Positions 1 through 8,407 of a stretch of DNA of 64,000 nt are shown in pieces. Position 1 is the first letter of the stretch. Each line of letters starts with the position of its first letter. The stretch spans positions 43,779 to 107,778 of the forward strand of contig NZ_VWWL01000026.1 in assembly GCF_011752995.1 (NCBI RefSeq), written 5' to 3'. The notes beneath the pieces were generated by a model that saw nothing but the letters and a program-made list of their open reading frames with translations, searched no databases and was not told the origin of the DNA. The stretch is from Burkholderia sp. Ax-1724. Its GTDB lineage: Bacteria > Pseudomonadota > Gammaproteobacteria > Burkholderiales > Burkholderiaceae. The position numbers and the translations under genes were made by a program.

Positions 1-214
1 GGTGGAGCGACAAGCCGCTATCGCCGCGATCGACGAAGAAGCGAGTCTCGCCGTGCAGTTCGAAGTCGCTCTCCTGCATCAGCAGGTTGACCGAAAACGC
101 ACTGCCGCTCTGCTTCTGGCAGTGCGTGCAATGGCATATCACGGTTGTTTGCGGCTGGCCTTTGAGCGCGTAGCGTACGGCTCCACACAGGCAGCCACCT
201 TGCTGGTCTTTCAC
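1..214 (-). CDS. GFA/CENP-V family zinc protein (N-terminal part, cut by window edge)
   Basis: The minus strand reads from a GTG at 214 with an ideal ribosome site (AAGGAGG, 220-226) five bases upstream. The 71 codons present begin MKDQQGGCLCGAVRY and continue with CHCTHCQKQSGSAFS. This is the zinc-binding cysteine pattern (CxC, then CxCxxC) of the GFA family (glutathione-dependent formaldehyde-activating enzyme / CENP-V fold). The family's physiological substrate is often unproven, and some members act on small thiol adducts. The C-terminal half lies outside the window. It is divergent from nothing visible and sits 86 bases after the end of the LacI gene on the same strand. Confidence 0.85.
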   Translation of the reverse strand, partial: MKDQQGGCLCGAVRYALKGQPQTTVICHCTHCQKQSGSAFSVNLLMQESDFELHGETRFFVDRGDSGLSLH

Positions 215-300
215 GATTTCCTCCTTATAGGCCAAATGATCGAAAACGATTTCGTCAAAATACGGCCGAGATGACCCATATCAAGGGCGCTACGATGAGT

Positions 301-1353
301 TCAGGTTCTGGCGGCCGCTTTTCGAACCGGTTCCTGCTGCCCGCCGTGAGAGGACCGCAGTATCATCTCGGGCGACCAGACCTCCTGCAGGTCTTCGGCC
401 GGACGTCCCGCCATGTGCGCGAGGAGCAGTTCGACCATCCTGCGTCCCGCGTCGAGAGCGGGAGCGGAAAACGTCGTCAGAGGCGGATTCAGATAGGGGC
501 CGAGCGGATGGTTGTCGCAGCCGATCACCGCGACGTCGGTGCCCGCACGTTTGCCGACTTCGGCAATCGCCTGCATGGCGCCGGCCGCGATCAGATCGTG
601 GCCGCACATGATCGCCGTCGGCGGATGCTTCATGGCGAGAAGCTGCCGCGCTCCGTTCAGGCCGCCGCTCTCGCCGAAGTCGGCTTCGATCACCAGGCCG
701 GCTTCGTAGGGCAGCCCCGCGGCGCTTAGCGCGGCCCGGTAGCCTTGCCGCAGATGGTGGCTCATCATCAGATAGCCTGGCGTATTCAATAGCCCGATGC
801 GTCGATGGCCGAGGCCGATAAAGCGTGCGGTGCCGTTCCTGCCGGCCACGGTCCTGTCGATGTCGACATAGGGAAAGGGCGCGCCTGTCTCGCTTCTGCC
901 CAGCGTCACGAACGGCACTTTCTGTTCCTCGAGGTAGCGTATGCGGGGATCGGTGCGCCGTGTCCGACCGAACATCACCGCATCGACGCGATGCTTTTCG
1001 ACAAGACGGCGGAAGCTGTCAATCTCCGTCTCCACGGTCCGCCCGGTGACGATGACGAGCTGGAACGGCGAATTCTCCAGGCCCTGATCGATGCCCGTCA
1101 GCAGATCGAGAAAGAGCGGATGCGCGAGGCCGCTTTGCTGAGGCGACAGGATAAAGCCGATGGTTTCGGACGTCTTGGTGCGTAGCCGCCTTCCGCTCGG
1201 GTCGGGGAGAAATCCGAGGTCTTGCGCCGTGGCCCGCACCCGGCGTTTGGTTGCGTCGCTCACGTCCGGGCGGTCGTTGAGAGCCTTGGAGACCGTGGAC
1301 ACCGACAGCCCCAGTTGCTGGGCCAGTCCGACGATGTTGATGCGCTGTGTCAT
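301..1353 (-). CDS. LacI family transcriptional regulator
   Basis: The 350-residue protein has a full LacI architecture. The N-terminal helix-turn-helix is at residues 5-26 (VGLAQQLGLSVSTVSKALN), the hinge helix follows near 45-60, and a periplasmic-binding-type effector domain runs from TIGFIL (about residue 64) to the end. The domain ends with the usual VIGCDNHPLGPYLNPPLTT region. It probably represses a sugar or sugar-acid gene set, but no target enzyme is adjacent: the neighbour downstream is a GFA protein and upstream is a long gap. A CG-centred near-palindrome upstream (1405-1418) suggests autoregulation. The effector cannot be named from sequence. Confidence 0.9.
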   Translation of the reverse strand: MTQRINIVGLAQQLGLSVSTVSKALNDRPDVSDATKRRVRATAQDLGFLPDPSGRRLRTKTSETIGFILSPQQSGLAHPLFLDLLTGIDQGLENSPFQLVIVTGRTVETEIDSFRRLVEKHRVDAVMFGRTRRTDPRIRYLEEQKVPFVTLGRSETGAPFPYVDIDRTVAGRNGTARFIGLGHRRIGLLNTPGYLMMSHHLRQGYRAALSAAGLPYEAGLVIEADFGESGGLNGARQLLAMKHPPTAIMCGHDLIAAGAMQAIAEVGKRAGTDVAVIGCDNHPLGPYLNPPLTTFSAPALDAGRRMVELLLAHMAGRPAEDLQEVWSPEMILRSSHGGQQEPVRKAAART

Positions 1354-1404
1354 GGCTGCCTTACCGAATCCGTGATCTGACGTTCAAGATGATCGGATTA
1401 TAAT

Positions 1405-1418
1405 CGAAATCGTTTTCG
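1405..1418. promoter_or_regulatory. Candidate LacI-type operator
   Basis: CGAAATCGTTTTCG is a near-perfect inverted repeat around a central CG, the hallmark of LacI/GalR family operators. It lies 52 bases upstream of the lacI-type start codon, so autorepression is the simplest reading. One arm position breaks symmetry (ATCG against TTCG). Confidence 0.5.
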
Positions 1419-1804
1419 GACGTTTGTCGGTGGGGTCGTGGGGTGAGTTATGGTTGCCGCGGGCAGTTCATCGAGGGATAAGACACGCGGAAGAACCGGC
1501 ATTAGCACGGCAATTTTGAGATGTACCGTACGGCGGTCGTGCTAAAAGGGCCATTCCATAGACCCTTTCTGAAACTGCATGAGCGCACAAAAATTATCCG
1601 TCTATACGCCGAGCGATGGGGAATGGCGGGAACAACCTAGAGACATCGCGTATGTGAAGACCCCCGCGAAGGGGGATCGCAATGGCCCGTCCACAATAGC
1701 GATTTCCGGCGTTGGCAGGACGCACGCAACGCGGGCGGCGATAGGGTTCTATTCTCCGATTACCGGGTTGTGAAAATCAATCCGATCAAGTTCGGGGTGC
1801 CGAA
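1419..1804. other. Intergenic stretch, no convincing gene
   Basis: A plus-strand 64-codon frame starts at 1579 (MSAQKLSVYTPSDG) but shows no family resemblance, no clear ribosome site and mixed codon use. A short CCCCC-GCGAA-GGGGG hairpin sits at 1661-1675 and is too weak to call a terminator. Nothing else is supported here. Confidence 0.4.
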
Positions 1805-2014
1805 ATGAGGATACTTTCGCGAGTGCGTCGCATCGGTGTCGCTGTCGTCGTGGTAATCGTCGGGTTCAATATCGTCCAATACATTGTCGACGCGCACGCA
1901 GGTACAACAGCATCCGAATGTAACAGCGTGATTTCACAAAGTGGCTTATATCGCGCCGAATCGTGCGTCACTGGCGGGAACGGGGACAATCGACATCCCG
2001 CCCAACTGGCGTGA
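1805..2014 (+). CDS. Small membrane-anchored protein (hypothetical, possibly truncated)
   Basis: The 69-residue product begins with a basic stretch (MRILSRVRRIG) and one strong hydrophobic segment at about residues 11-28. An outward tail with two cysteines follows (SECNSVISQSGLYRAESC). The arrangement fits a small exported or inner-membrane-anchored protein. The phrase around ISQSGLYRAESC resembles short exported proteins in related bacteria in which the chain continues, so this copy may be cut short or frameshifted near its end. The ribosome site is weak (GGGGTG about 8 bases upstream). I do not recognise a function, and chance coding cannot be excluded. Confidence 0.4.
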   Translation: MRILSRVRRIGVAVVVVIVGFNIVQYIVDAHAGTTASECNSVISQSGLYRAESCVTGGNGDNRHPAQLA

Positions 2015-2085
2015 TCGGCTGCGCGCCATCCTGCCTTGACTTATACCTGTCCACGCCGTGCCAGCGCTTCAACATGCCTGACGCA

Positions 2086-3636
2086 CTAAGGCCGAGCCCC
2101 GAGCGCCTGATACAGCGCCGCAGTATCGGCATAACGCTGCGCGGCGATTTTCGTGCGATCGAGTCCGGTCTGCAATTCCTGCCGCTGCGTATCGAGCAGC
2201 GTCAATTGACTGATGCCACCCGCCGCATAGCGTTCGCCGGCGATGCCCGCGCTGCGTTGCGCGCTGCGATGCGCATCGTCGAGCGCCTGCAATGCGAGCG
2301 CGTCCTGATCGAGCGCGCGCAGCGCATCGGCAACCTGCTGCAGTCCTTGCAGGACGGTTTGCCTGTACACGGCAAGCGCCGCTTGCAAGGCCGCTTCCGA
2401 GGAACGCTTGCGCGCCAGCAATTCGCCGCTATGAAAAAGCGGCTGCGTGAGACCCGCGCCGAAATTCCACACGTTGAAGCCCGTCAGCAGATCGGACACG
2501 CTCACACGTTCCGTCGCCGCGCTGCCCGATAACGTGATGCGTGGATACATATTGGCGGTCGCGACACCGACGTTCGCGCTGGCCTGATGCAGCAGTGCCT
2601 CGGACGCACGGATATCGGGCCGCTGCTGCGCGAGCGTCGAAGGCAACGTTAGCGGCAGATCGGTGGGCAGCACGAGCGTATCGAGATCGAGCGCGGCGAG
2701 GTCGTGCGTGGCTGCCAGTTCCGCTGGTGCGCGTCCCAGATAGATCGCGAGTTGATGGTCGGTCTGCGCGAGTTGCGTGCGCAAGGGCGGCAACGTCGCA
2801 CGGGTCTGCTGCACGAGCGTGCGCTGGCTCAGCAGATCGACCTCGGAGATGCCGCCCGCGTGATAGCGGCGCTCGGCGATATCGAGTTGCTGCATTTGTA
2901 CCGCGAGCAGCGCTTCGGTGAGCGCAATCTGCCGTGCGAGCGACGCGCGCCGGATCGCTGCCGTCACGACATTGCCCGCGACCGTCAAACGCGCGGCCTC
3001 GAGTTCGTATTGCTGATAGTCGACCTGCGCGGCCACGGCTTCGAGCGCGCGTCGATTCGCGCCGAACAGATCGAGCGTGTACGACACCGTAACCTGCGCG
3101 CTGTACAGCGTGAACGGCGCAAACGACCGGCCCTGCGTCAGTGCGCCGAAGCCGAGTGCCTCAGGATCGATTTTCTCGCGCGTGGCCGACAGGTTCGCAT
3201 CGACTTGCGGCCACAGCGTGCCGCCTGCCTGCGCGCGATAGTCCTGCTGCGCTTCGTCGAGTTTCGCGCGGGCTTGCGCGAGTGTGGGGCTGTCGTCGAG
3301 CGCCTGCTGCACGAGGGCGTCGAGTGTCGGCGAACCGAAGGCGCGCCACCAGCCGTCGCCGGGCAGATCGGCCGGCACGAAGTGCTGCGCGCCGCCGCCG
3401 GGGCCGTCGGATGCAACCGTGCTTGCCGCAAGCGGTGCGGCGGTATAGCTCGATACGGCGGTGACGTCGGGGTGATGAAAATCCGGGCCAACCGTACACG
3501 CGCACAATGCCGCGCTCGCGGCGAACACGGCAAGCCGGCGTGCGTCGAAACGGCAAGCCGCGACCTTAACAATCACAGCACGAAAGGCGGTAGCGGCAGA
3601 AGCGATGAGAGCAGTGGCGGCGGAAGCGGAACACAT
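2086..3636 (-). CDS. Outer membrane factor lipoprotein, NodT/OprM family
   Basis: A 516-residue tripartite-efflux outer membrane channel. The signal region ends in a lipobox (SAALCAC, Cys at about residue 47) followed by TVGPDFHHPDV, the usual start of mature NodT-family lipoproteins. Two repeated outer-membrane-efflux domains follow, with typical ALRRASLARQI-like helices and the VGVATANMYPRITLSGS motif. It is the last gene of the five-gene efflux operon, starting 13 bases after the permease stop, and should give the ABC pump an exit through the outer membrane. The first ATG is used because a GAGGA site precedes it; an internal start nearer the signal core is possible. Confidence 0.93.
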   Translation of the reverse strand: MCSASAATALIASAATAFRAVIVKVAACRFDARRLAVFAASAALCACTVGPDFHHPDVTAVSSYTAAPLAASTVASDGPGGGAQHFVPADLPGDGWWRAFGSPTLDALVQQALDDSPTLAQARAKLDEAQQDYRAQAGGTLWPQVDANLSATREKIDPEALGFGALTQGRSFAPFTLYSAQVTVSYTLDLFGANRRALEAVAAQVDYQQYELEAARLTVAGNVVTAAIRRASLARQIALTEALLAVQMQQLDIAERRYHAGGISEVDLLSQRTLVQQTRATLPPLRTQLAQTDHQLAIYLGRAPAELAATHDLAALDLDTLVLPTDLPLTLPSTLAQQRPDIRASEALLHQASANVGVATANMYPRITLSGSAATERVSVSDLLTGFNVWNFGAGLTQPLFHSGELLARKRSSEAALQAALAVYRQTVLQGLQQVADALRALDQDALALQALDDAHRSAQRSAGIAGERYAAGGISQLTLLDTQRQELQTGLDRTKIAAQRYADTAALYQALGARP

Positions 3637-3648
3637 GGCGGGCCATCC

Positions 3649-4800
3649 TCAATCGAGCGTACGCCGGTAGAACTTCACGGCAATACCCATCACGACGCAC
3701 AGAAAGATCAGCAGCGGCCATACGTGCGGCCACATGTCGGCCCAGCCGACGCCCTTAAGCAGAATGCCGCGCACGAGCCGGTTGAAGTAGGTGAGCGGCA
3801 GCAGGTTGCCGATGATTTGCGCCCACTTCGGCATGCCCGCGAACGGGAACATGAAACCCGACAGCAGGATGTTGGGCAGGAAATAGAACATCGTCAGTTG
3901 CATGGCCTGCAACTGGTTTTGCGCGAGCGACGACAGCGTAATGCCGATCGTCAGATTGGCCGCGACGAACAGCAGTGCCGACAGATACAGCGCGATCAGA
4001 CTGCCCTCGAACGGCACGCCGAATACGAAGCGCGCCGCCGCGAGAATGATGCTCACCTGGATCAGCCCGATCGCCACGTAAGGTACGATCTTGCCCGTCA
4101 TCACTTCGAGCGGCAGCACCGGCGTGGCGAGCAGATTTTCCATCGTACCGCGCTCGCGTTCGCGCGTGATCGCGAGGCCCGTCATCATGACCATCGTCAT
4201 TGTCAGGATCACACCCATCAGGCCGGGCACGACGTTGTATTGCGTGACGCTTTCGGGGTTGTAGAGCCGGTGCAACTGCACGTCGAATGCGGCGGGGCCG
4301 ACCGCGAGCGCCGACAACGGACCCGTGAGGTCCTTCTGCAACACGGATTGCGCAATCGACGGCAGCGCACCGAGCGCGGTGCCGACTGCCGTCGGGTCCG
4401 TCGCGTCGGCCTCGACGAGCAGCGAGGGATGCGCACCCTTGGCGAGATCGCGCGTGAAGCCGACGGGGATGTTCAGCACGAACAGCACCTTGCCTTGCGC
4501 GAGCGCGCGGCGGCCAGACTCTTCATCGGGCAGCGTCGAGACGATGTCGAAGTAGTCGGAGTTGCGCATCGCCATGACGAAGCTGCGTGTGAACTCGCTG
4601 TGATCGGCGGCGATCACGGCGGTGGGCAGATGCTTCGGGTCGGTGTTGATCGCGAAGCCGAACAACGTCATCTGCATGATCGGCAGGCCGATGATCATCG
4701 CAAACGTGATGCGGTCGCGCTTCAGTTGCAGAAACTCCTTGCGCACGATGCTCCACCAGCGTGTCAGAGAAAAGCGTGGAAAGCGGCGGGCGGCGTTCAC
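3649..4800 (-). CDS. ABC-2 type transporter permease (YbhS/YbhR-like)
   Basis: The 383-residue inner membrane permease has one N-terminal membrane helix (RITFAMIIGLPIMQMTLFGFAI). A large periplasmic domain follows, then five hydrophobic segments in the C-terminal half, the ABC2_membrane layout. The start is a GTG whose bases overlap the ATPase stop (GTGA), so translation is coupled. An upstream extension in this frame would run through the ATPase gene and is rejected. Only one permease gene is present, so it probably works as a homodimer with the ATPase; E. coli ybhFSR-type systems have two. The substrate is unknown, likely a toxic organic compound. Confidence 0.9.
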   Translation of the reverse strand: MNAARRFPRFSLTRWWSIVRKEFLQLKRDRITFAMIIGLPIMQMTLFGFAINTDPKHLPTAVIAADHSEFTRSFVMAMRNSDYFDIVSTLPDEESGRRALAQGKVLFVLNIPVGFTRDLAKGAHPSLLVEADATDPTAVGTALGALPSIAQSVLQKDLTGPLSALAVGPAAFDVQLHRLYNPESVTQYNVVPGLMGVILTMTMVMMTGLAITRERERGTMENLLATPVLPLEVMTGKIVPYVAIGLIQVSIILAAARFVFGVPFEGSLIALYLSALLFVAANLTIGITLSSLAQNQLQAMQLTMFYFLPNILLSGFMFPFAGMPKWAQIIGNLLPLTYFNRLVRGILLKGVGWADMWPHVWPLLIFLCVVMGIAVKFYRRTLD

Positions 4801-5774
4801 GATGCTTGACCCGTAGAAGGCGTTGCGTAGTTGTCGGTCGAGCGGTTCATCATGAAGATGAAGACGTCTTCCAGGCCCGTTGGCTGTCTTTCGATTCGCA
4901 GCGTCGTATTCGAGCGGGCCAACTGTTCGAGCGTCGCATGCAGCTCGGGCGTATCTGGGCCGCTCACGTGCAGCGACGAACCGAACGCGACCGTCTGTTC
5001 GACGCCGGGCGAGCGGCGCAGTTGTTCGCCGAGTTCGACGAGATTCTGGCCGTACACGGCCCATGTCGCGAGCCCCTGCGAATCGATGACCTCTTGCGAC
5101 GTGCCTCGCGCGAGCAGCTTGCCGTATGCGATGTAGGCGAGCTTATGGCAGCGCTCCGCTTCGTCCATATAGTGCGTGCTGACGAGCACCGAGATGCCGC
5201 TTGCGGCCAGGCGATGCAATTCTTCCCAGAAGTCGCGGCGCGCGCTCGGGTCGACGCCCGCGGTCGGCTCGTCGAGCAGCAGCAGTTCCGGCTCGTGCAG
5301 CATGCACGCGGCCAGCGCGAGGCGCTGCTTCCAGCCGCCCGACAGCGCACCGGCCAACTGTTTGGCGCGGCTCGCGAGGCCGAGCTGTTCGAGCGCGCGA
5401 TCCACTGCGTCGCGGCGGTTCTTCATCTCGTACATACGCGCGACGAAGTCGAGATTTTCGCGGATCGTCAGATCGTCCCAGTAGGAGAAGCGCTGCGTCA
5501 TATAGCCGGCGCGCCGCTTGATCTGCGCGCTCTCGCGCACGATGTCGTAGCCGAGACAGGTGCCGCTGCCGGAGTCGGGCGTGAGCAGGCCGCACATCAT
5601 GCGGATGCAGGTGGTTTTGCCGCTGCCGTTCGGACCGAGAAAGCCGAAAATCTCGCCGCGCTGCACGCGCAGCGAGACATCGTTGACGACGTGCTTCGCG
5701 CCGAAATGCTTGTTCAGCCCGTGCACGTCGATGGCATAGGCGGGGTCGGCCGTGTTGCCGGCGGTTGCGTTCAT
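4797..5774 (-). CDS. ABC transporter ATP-binding protein (DrrA/YbhF-like)
   Basis: A 325-residue ATPase with a single nucleotide-binding domain. It has Walker A GPNGSGKTT at residues 47-55, signature LSGGWKQRLALA (W where most have Q, which I recall as a feature of this export subfamily), Walker B LLLLDEPTAGVDP, and H-loop STHYMDEAER. Its ATG overlaps the stop of the membrane fusion gene (ATGA), and its stop overlaps the permease GTG. It energises export by the permease. The C-terminal 80 residues (VYGQNLVELGEQLRR to the end) are the subfamily extension. Confidence 0.93.
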   Translation of the reverse strand: MNATAGNTADPAYAIDVHGLNKHFGAKHVVNDVSLRVQRGEIFGFLGPNGSGKTTCIRMMCGLLTPDSGSGTCLGYDIVRESAQIKRRAGYMTQRFSYWDDLTIRENLDFVARMYEMKNRRDAVDRALEQLGLASRAKQLAGALSGGWKQRLALAACMLHEPELLLLDEPTAGVDPSARRDFWEELHRLAASGISVLVSTHYMDEAERCHKLAYIAYGKLLARGTSQEVIDSQGLATWAVYGQNLVELGEQLRRSPGVEQTVAFGSSLHVSGPDTPELHATLEQLARSNTTLRIERQPTGLEDVFIFMMNRSTDNYATPSTGQAS

Positions 5775-6736
5775 TGCAGCGTCACCGTGACGGGTTGGCC
5801 GGGCCGCAGTTTCGGCGCATCGGCGGTCTGGGGTTGGGCTTCGACCATGAACACGAGCTTCGAGCGGCTTTCGTTGCTGTAGATCACGGGCGGCGTGTAT
5901 TCCGCCTGGTCCGAAATGAAGCTGAGCGTGGCCGGTATATCGGCCGCGCAGCCGTTGCAATGGATCGATACGCGGCGGCCCGGCGCGAGGGAACCGACTA
6001 CAGCCTCGGGCACGAAAAAGCGCACCTTGACGTTTTCCGGCGGCAGCATGCGCACCACGGGACTGCCAGCCGGCACCCACTCGCCGCTGCGATACATCGT
6101 GTCGAAGACGAGGCCGCCGTGCGGCGCGTGGATGCTTTTCTGATCGAGCTTCCATTGGGCCTGGCCGAGTTGGGCCTGGGCCGCGTCGACTTGCGCCTGC
6201 TGCGCGCGAATCTGTTCGATCCGTCCCGGCAGACGCGCGACGGCGAGCTGGCTTTGCAACTCGCGTACGTGCGCGGCGCTCGACAGCGCGTTCGCGCGCG
6301 AGTCGTCGAGCTGGCTTTGCGCGATGCCGCCCGCGCGTAATTGCTGTTCGTCGCGATGGTACTGGGTCGCGGCGCGCGCGGCGTCCGCCTCGGCCTGCAC
6401 GAGTTGGGCGCGCGTCACGTCGACTTCGGACGGGCGCTTGCCGGTTCCAAGATCGGCAAGCTGGGCGCGTGCCGCGCGCAATTGTTCGTTGGCCTGTGCA
6501 ACGGCCTCGGTTTCGTTTTGTGCTTCGAGCGCGAAGAGCGGCGTGTTCTCCGTGACGGTCTGTCCGCGCGAAACCGCGAGCTGGGTCAACTGTCCCGCCT
6601 GCGACGATGCAAGATAGAGGTACTCGCCCTCGACATAACCTTGCCAGGTGTTCGCCGGTTGCCGCGAACAGCCTGCACACGCGATGCAGAGTGTCAGCAC
6701 GACGGCAAGCGACGCTTTGAGCGCGGACGGAGTCAT
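5771..6736 (-). CDS. HlyD-type membrane fusion protein (YbhG-like)
   Basis: The 321-residue periplasmic adaptor starts MTPSALKASLAVV, with a signal/lipobox-like segment (CIACAGCSRQP). It then has the first lipoyl half (YVEGEYLYLASSQAGQLTQLAV), a long coiled coil of Ala/Gln-rich helices (about residues 65-175), and a second beta-barrel region ending in GQPVTVTLQ. The chosen ATG overlaps the TetR stop (ATGA), which favours it over an upstream in-frame ATG at 6805. It should link the inner-membrane ABC pump to the NodT-type channel encoded two genes downstream. Confidence 0.92.
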   Translation of the reverse strand: MTPSALKASLAVVLTLCIACAGCSRQPANTWQGYVEGEYLYLASSQAGQLTQLAVSRGQTVTENTPLFALEAQNETEAVAQANEQLRAARAQLADLGTGKRPSEVDVTRAQLVQAEADAARAATQYHRDEQQLRAGGIAQSQLDDSRANALSSAAHVRELQSQLAVARLPGRIEQIRAQQAQVDAAQAQLGQAQWKLDQKSIHAPHGGLVFDTMYRSGEWVPAGSPVVRMLPPENVKVRFFVPEAVVGSLAPGRRVSIHCNGCAADIPATLSFISDQAEYTPPVIYSNESRSKLVFMVEAQPQTADAPKLRPGQPVTVTLQ

Positions 6737-7434
6737 GACGGCTTCCTTTTCGCGTGGGGCGCCGTGGGCGTCGATGCGGGCGTTGGGGTTGCGTTCATCC
6801 CGCACGTGAGCAGCGCGACGACATGGCGTTCGAGCGTTGCGCGATCGAACGAGGTGCTCGGGTTCAGGCGCTGCCAGATCTTCGCGGTTGCCTGCGGCAG
6901 CATCACAAGGGCAAGCACGGAATTGAACAGCAGCGACGGTTCGAGTTGCGCGTTCAACTGGCCCGACGCGCAGCCGCGTGCGATGTTCTGACCAAACCCC
7001 GCGAGCTTCTGCAAGGGGATGTGGACAAACGCGCGCTCGCGCAGCAACCCGCCTTCATTGACGATTTCGCGCAGCCATAGCGAGGGCAACCACGGCATTT
7101 TTTCGGTGACGTCGAACATGCGCTTGACGATGCCTTGCGTCAGCGCAAGCGGATCGTCGTGCTCGGGGTCGACCGGTTCCCAGATCGCCGCGAAGGCGGC
7201 GACGAGCTTTTCCTCGAACAGTGCGTCGAGCAGCTTTTCGCGCGTCTGGAACCAGTAATGCACCATCGCGGACGTCACGCCGCTCGCCGCCGCGATTTGC
7301 GCCACCGTCGTGTTGGCGATGCCGCGCTCGGCAAACAGCCTGACTGCGACATCGAGCAGATGTTCGCGCGCGTCGAAGTCCTGCGGATGAGGACGGCGAC
7401 CCATGCGGGAGCGGATAGGTTGGGGTAGGCTCAC
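6733..7434 (-). CDS. TetR family regulator of the ABC efflux operon (CecR-like context)
   Basis: A 233-residue regulator. The N-terminal helix-turn-helix (TTVAQIAAASGVTSAMVHYWF, about residues 42-62) is followed by a ligand-binding helical domain. The gene order regulator, membrane fusion protein, ATPase, permease mirrors the E. coli cecR (ybiH)-ybhGFSR locus, with an outer membrane factor added here. It is the first gene of the operon, so it likely represses its own transcription and that of the pump through the 18-bp palindrome at 7438-7455. Inducer unknown. An alternative start at MGRRPHP, ten codons later, is plausible. Confidence 0.92.
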   Translation of the reverse strand: MSLPQPIRSRMGRRPHPQDFDAREHLLDVAVRLFAERGIANTTVAQIAAASGVTSAMVHYWFQTREKLLDALFEEKLVAAFAAIWEPVDPEHDDPLALTQGIVKRMFDVTEKMPWLPSLWLREIVNEGGLLRERAFVHIPLQKLAGFGQNIARGCASGQLNAQLEPSLLFNSVLALVMLPQATAKIWQRLNPSTSFDRATLERHVVALLTCGMNATPTPASTPTAPHAKRKPS

Positions 7435-7437
7435 GTC

Positions 7438-7455
7438 ACTAATTGATGAATTAGT
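7438..7455. promoter_or_regulatory. Candidate TetR operator (18-bp palindrome)
   Basis: ACTAATTGATGAATTAGT is a perfect inverted repeat (7-base arms, 4-base centre) starting four bases upstream of the TetR ATG. A further half-site-like TTAGTTAGTT follows at once. Its position over the expected start region of the efflux operon makes it the obvious autoregulatory site. Confidence 0.75.
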
Positions 7456-7589
7456 TAGTTTTAAGTCATTGATAGTAGGTCGCTTTCGCGGATGTTGAAG
7501 GAGGGAAAACCCTAGCGCGTGGGCCGCGTGGTGGCGAGGGCCTGTGTGCCGGGACCACGGTTTGTGGGCAGGACGCGTTGCCGCTTACC

Positions 7590-7848
7590 TGCTGCATGGC
7601 ATGCCGCGATTACGTCGCATGTAATTGGCGCGTGCGGAAGCGGCCTCTACACGTCGGCTATCGCACGATCAATCCGGTGGTGCGCACCGTCAAGGAGATG
7701 CCATGTTTCGGCGTGCCATGTGACTGGAAGGTGCATCGCGGTTCGACCGTCACGCCCTCGATGCCGGTCATCCCGCTCGGCTTCGTTCGCGCAGGGGAAG
7801 TGTTGCGCTATTTCTCGATGGTTTCGACCGTAGGCAGGCCGCAAAATA
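7590..7848 (+). pseudogene. Remnant of an XRE/MmyB-like regulator (C-terminal domain)
   Basis: The plus-strand frame reads MPCFGVPCDWKV, then VIPLGFVRAGEVLRYFSMV and STVGRPQ. This resembles the C-terminal ligand-binding part of MmyB-type XRE regulators, where a xVPxxWR segment precedes LxYFSMVTTVGTPQ. Codons here are GC3-rich, as expected for a former gene. The N-terminal HTH is missing and the reading stops resembling the family exactly where an opposite-strand remnant begins. The family match is from memory and is weak; decay of a real gene is more certain than its identity. Confidence 0.4.
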
Positions 7849-8112
7849 TTGGGTCGGCGCCGCGCGCAGAGAAGCCGCGAGAATCGTGTCGTGGCTGGGC
7901 AGGGCGCGCAACGCGGTGGCGAGAGTCGCGTCGGGCGCCGACAGATTGTCGGCCACTTTGTCCGGTGAGGTCTGATCGGACTCGGGCATGTAGATGTCGA
8001 GGCCGATCGCGAGCGTCTCTTCATCGATCTCGACGATGGTCACCGGCGGAGCGACGGGATGCGCAGGTGGTGCCGCTTGCCCACTGAAGCTTGATTTGCG
8101 GTTGCAAGGCAC
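7849..8112 (-). pseudogene. Remnant of a CHASE2-domain protein
   Basis: On the minus strand the frame gives PPVTIVEIDEETL directly followed by AIGLDIYMPESDQTSPD and ALPSHDTILAASLRAAP. This matches the CHASE2 extracellular sensor pattern (VVxIDexSL, about 25 residues with WPWPR, then AIGxDilfxEPDrtSP). The middle block is absent, so an internal deletion joined the two parts, and the rest of the receptor (membrane helices and an effector such as a cyclase or kinase) is gone. It abuts an opposite-strand remnant, marking a rearrangement scar. Confidence 0.5.
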
Positions 8113-8170
8113 TTTGATGTTTTTCTGTGATTACGAGCCTCACTGAACGCGTCATCTATCTCCGTGGATA

Positions 8171-8232
8171 TTCGCGTTTCGCACACAAATTTCGCTACTC
8201 TTTTTTTCTTGACCCTGCAAAGAAGATAGTGT
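8171..8232 (+). promoter_or_regulatory. hrpII-box promoter (TTCG-N16-TTCG with -10)
   Basis: TTCG at 8171-8174 and TTCG at 8191-8194 are separated by exactly 16 bases. A TAGTGT at 8227-8232 fits the YANNRT -10 element, 32 bases after the second TTCG. This geometry is the established target of HrpB-type AraC activators controlling type III secretion genes in Ralstonia and plant-associated Burkholderia. It points towards the effector-like gene starting about 175 bases downstream. Confidence 0.7.
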
Positions 8233-8407
8233 TTGTATGTTTTCTCGAAATCGCGGCCCTTCATGATCATCGAGGCGTTGCGCAGGGTTTTCTTCGTATC
8301 GCACGCGTTGACTTCGCGATTCAATTGTCGCTGACAAACGGCCACACATTAATTTCGATGACGTTTATGTCAAAGATTTCCACCGTCTCTTCTCAAAGGT
8401 GAAATAC

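Noticed and set aside
1661..1675. CCCCC-GCGAA-GGGGG hairpin
   Set aside because: A five-base stem without a T-run and not at a gene end; too weak to call a terminator.
2704..4809. A 701-codon open frame on the plus strand opposite the efflux genes
   Set aside because: It is antisense to the outer membrane factor and permease genes, Arg/His-rich with no family features; a by-product of high-GC codon bias.
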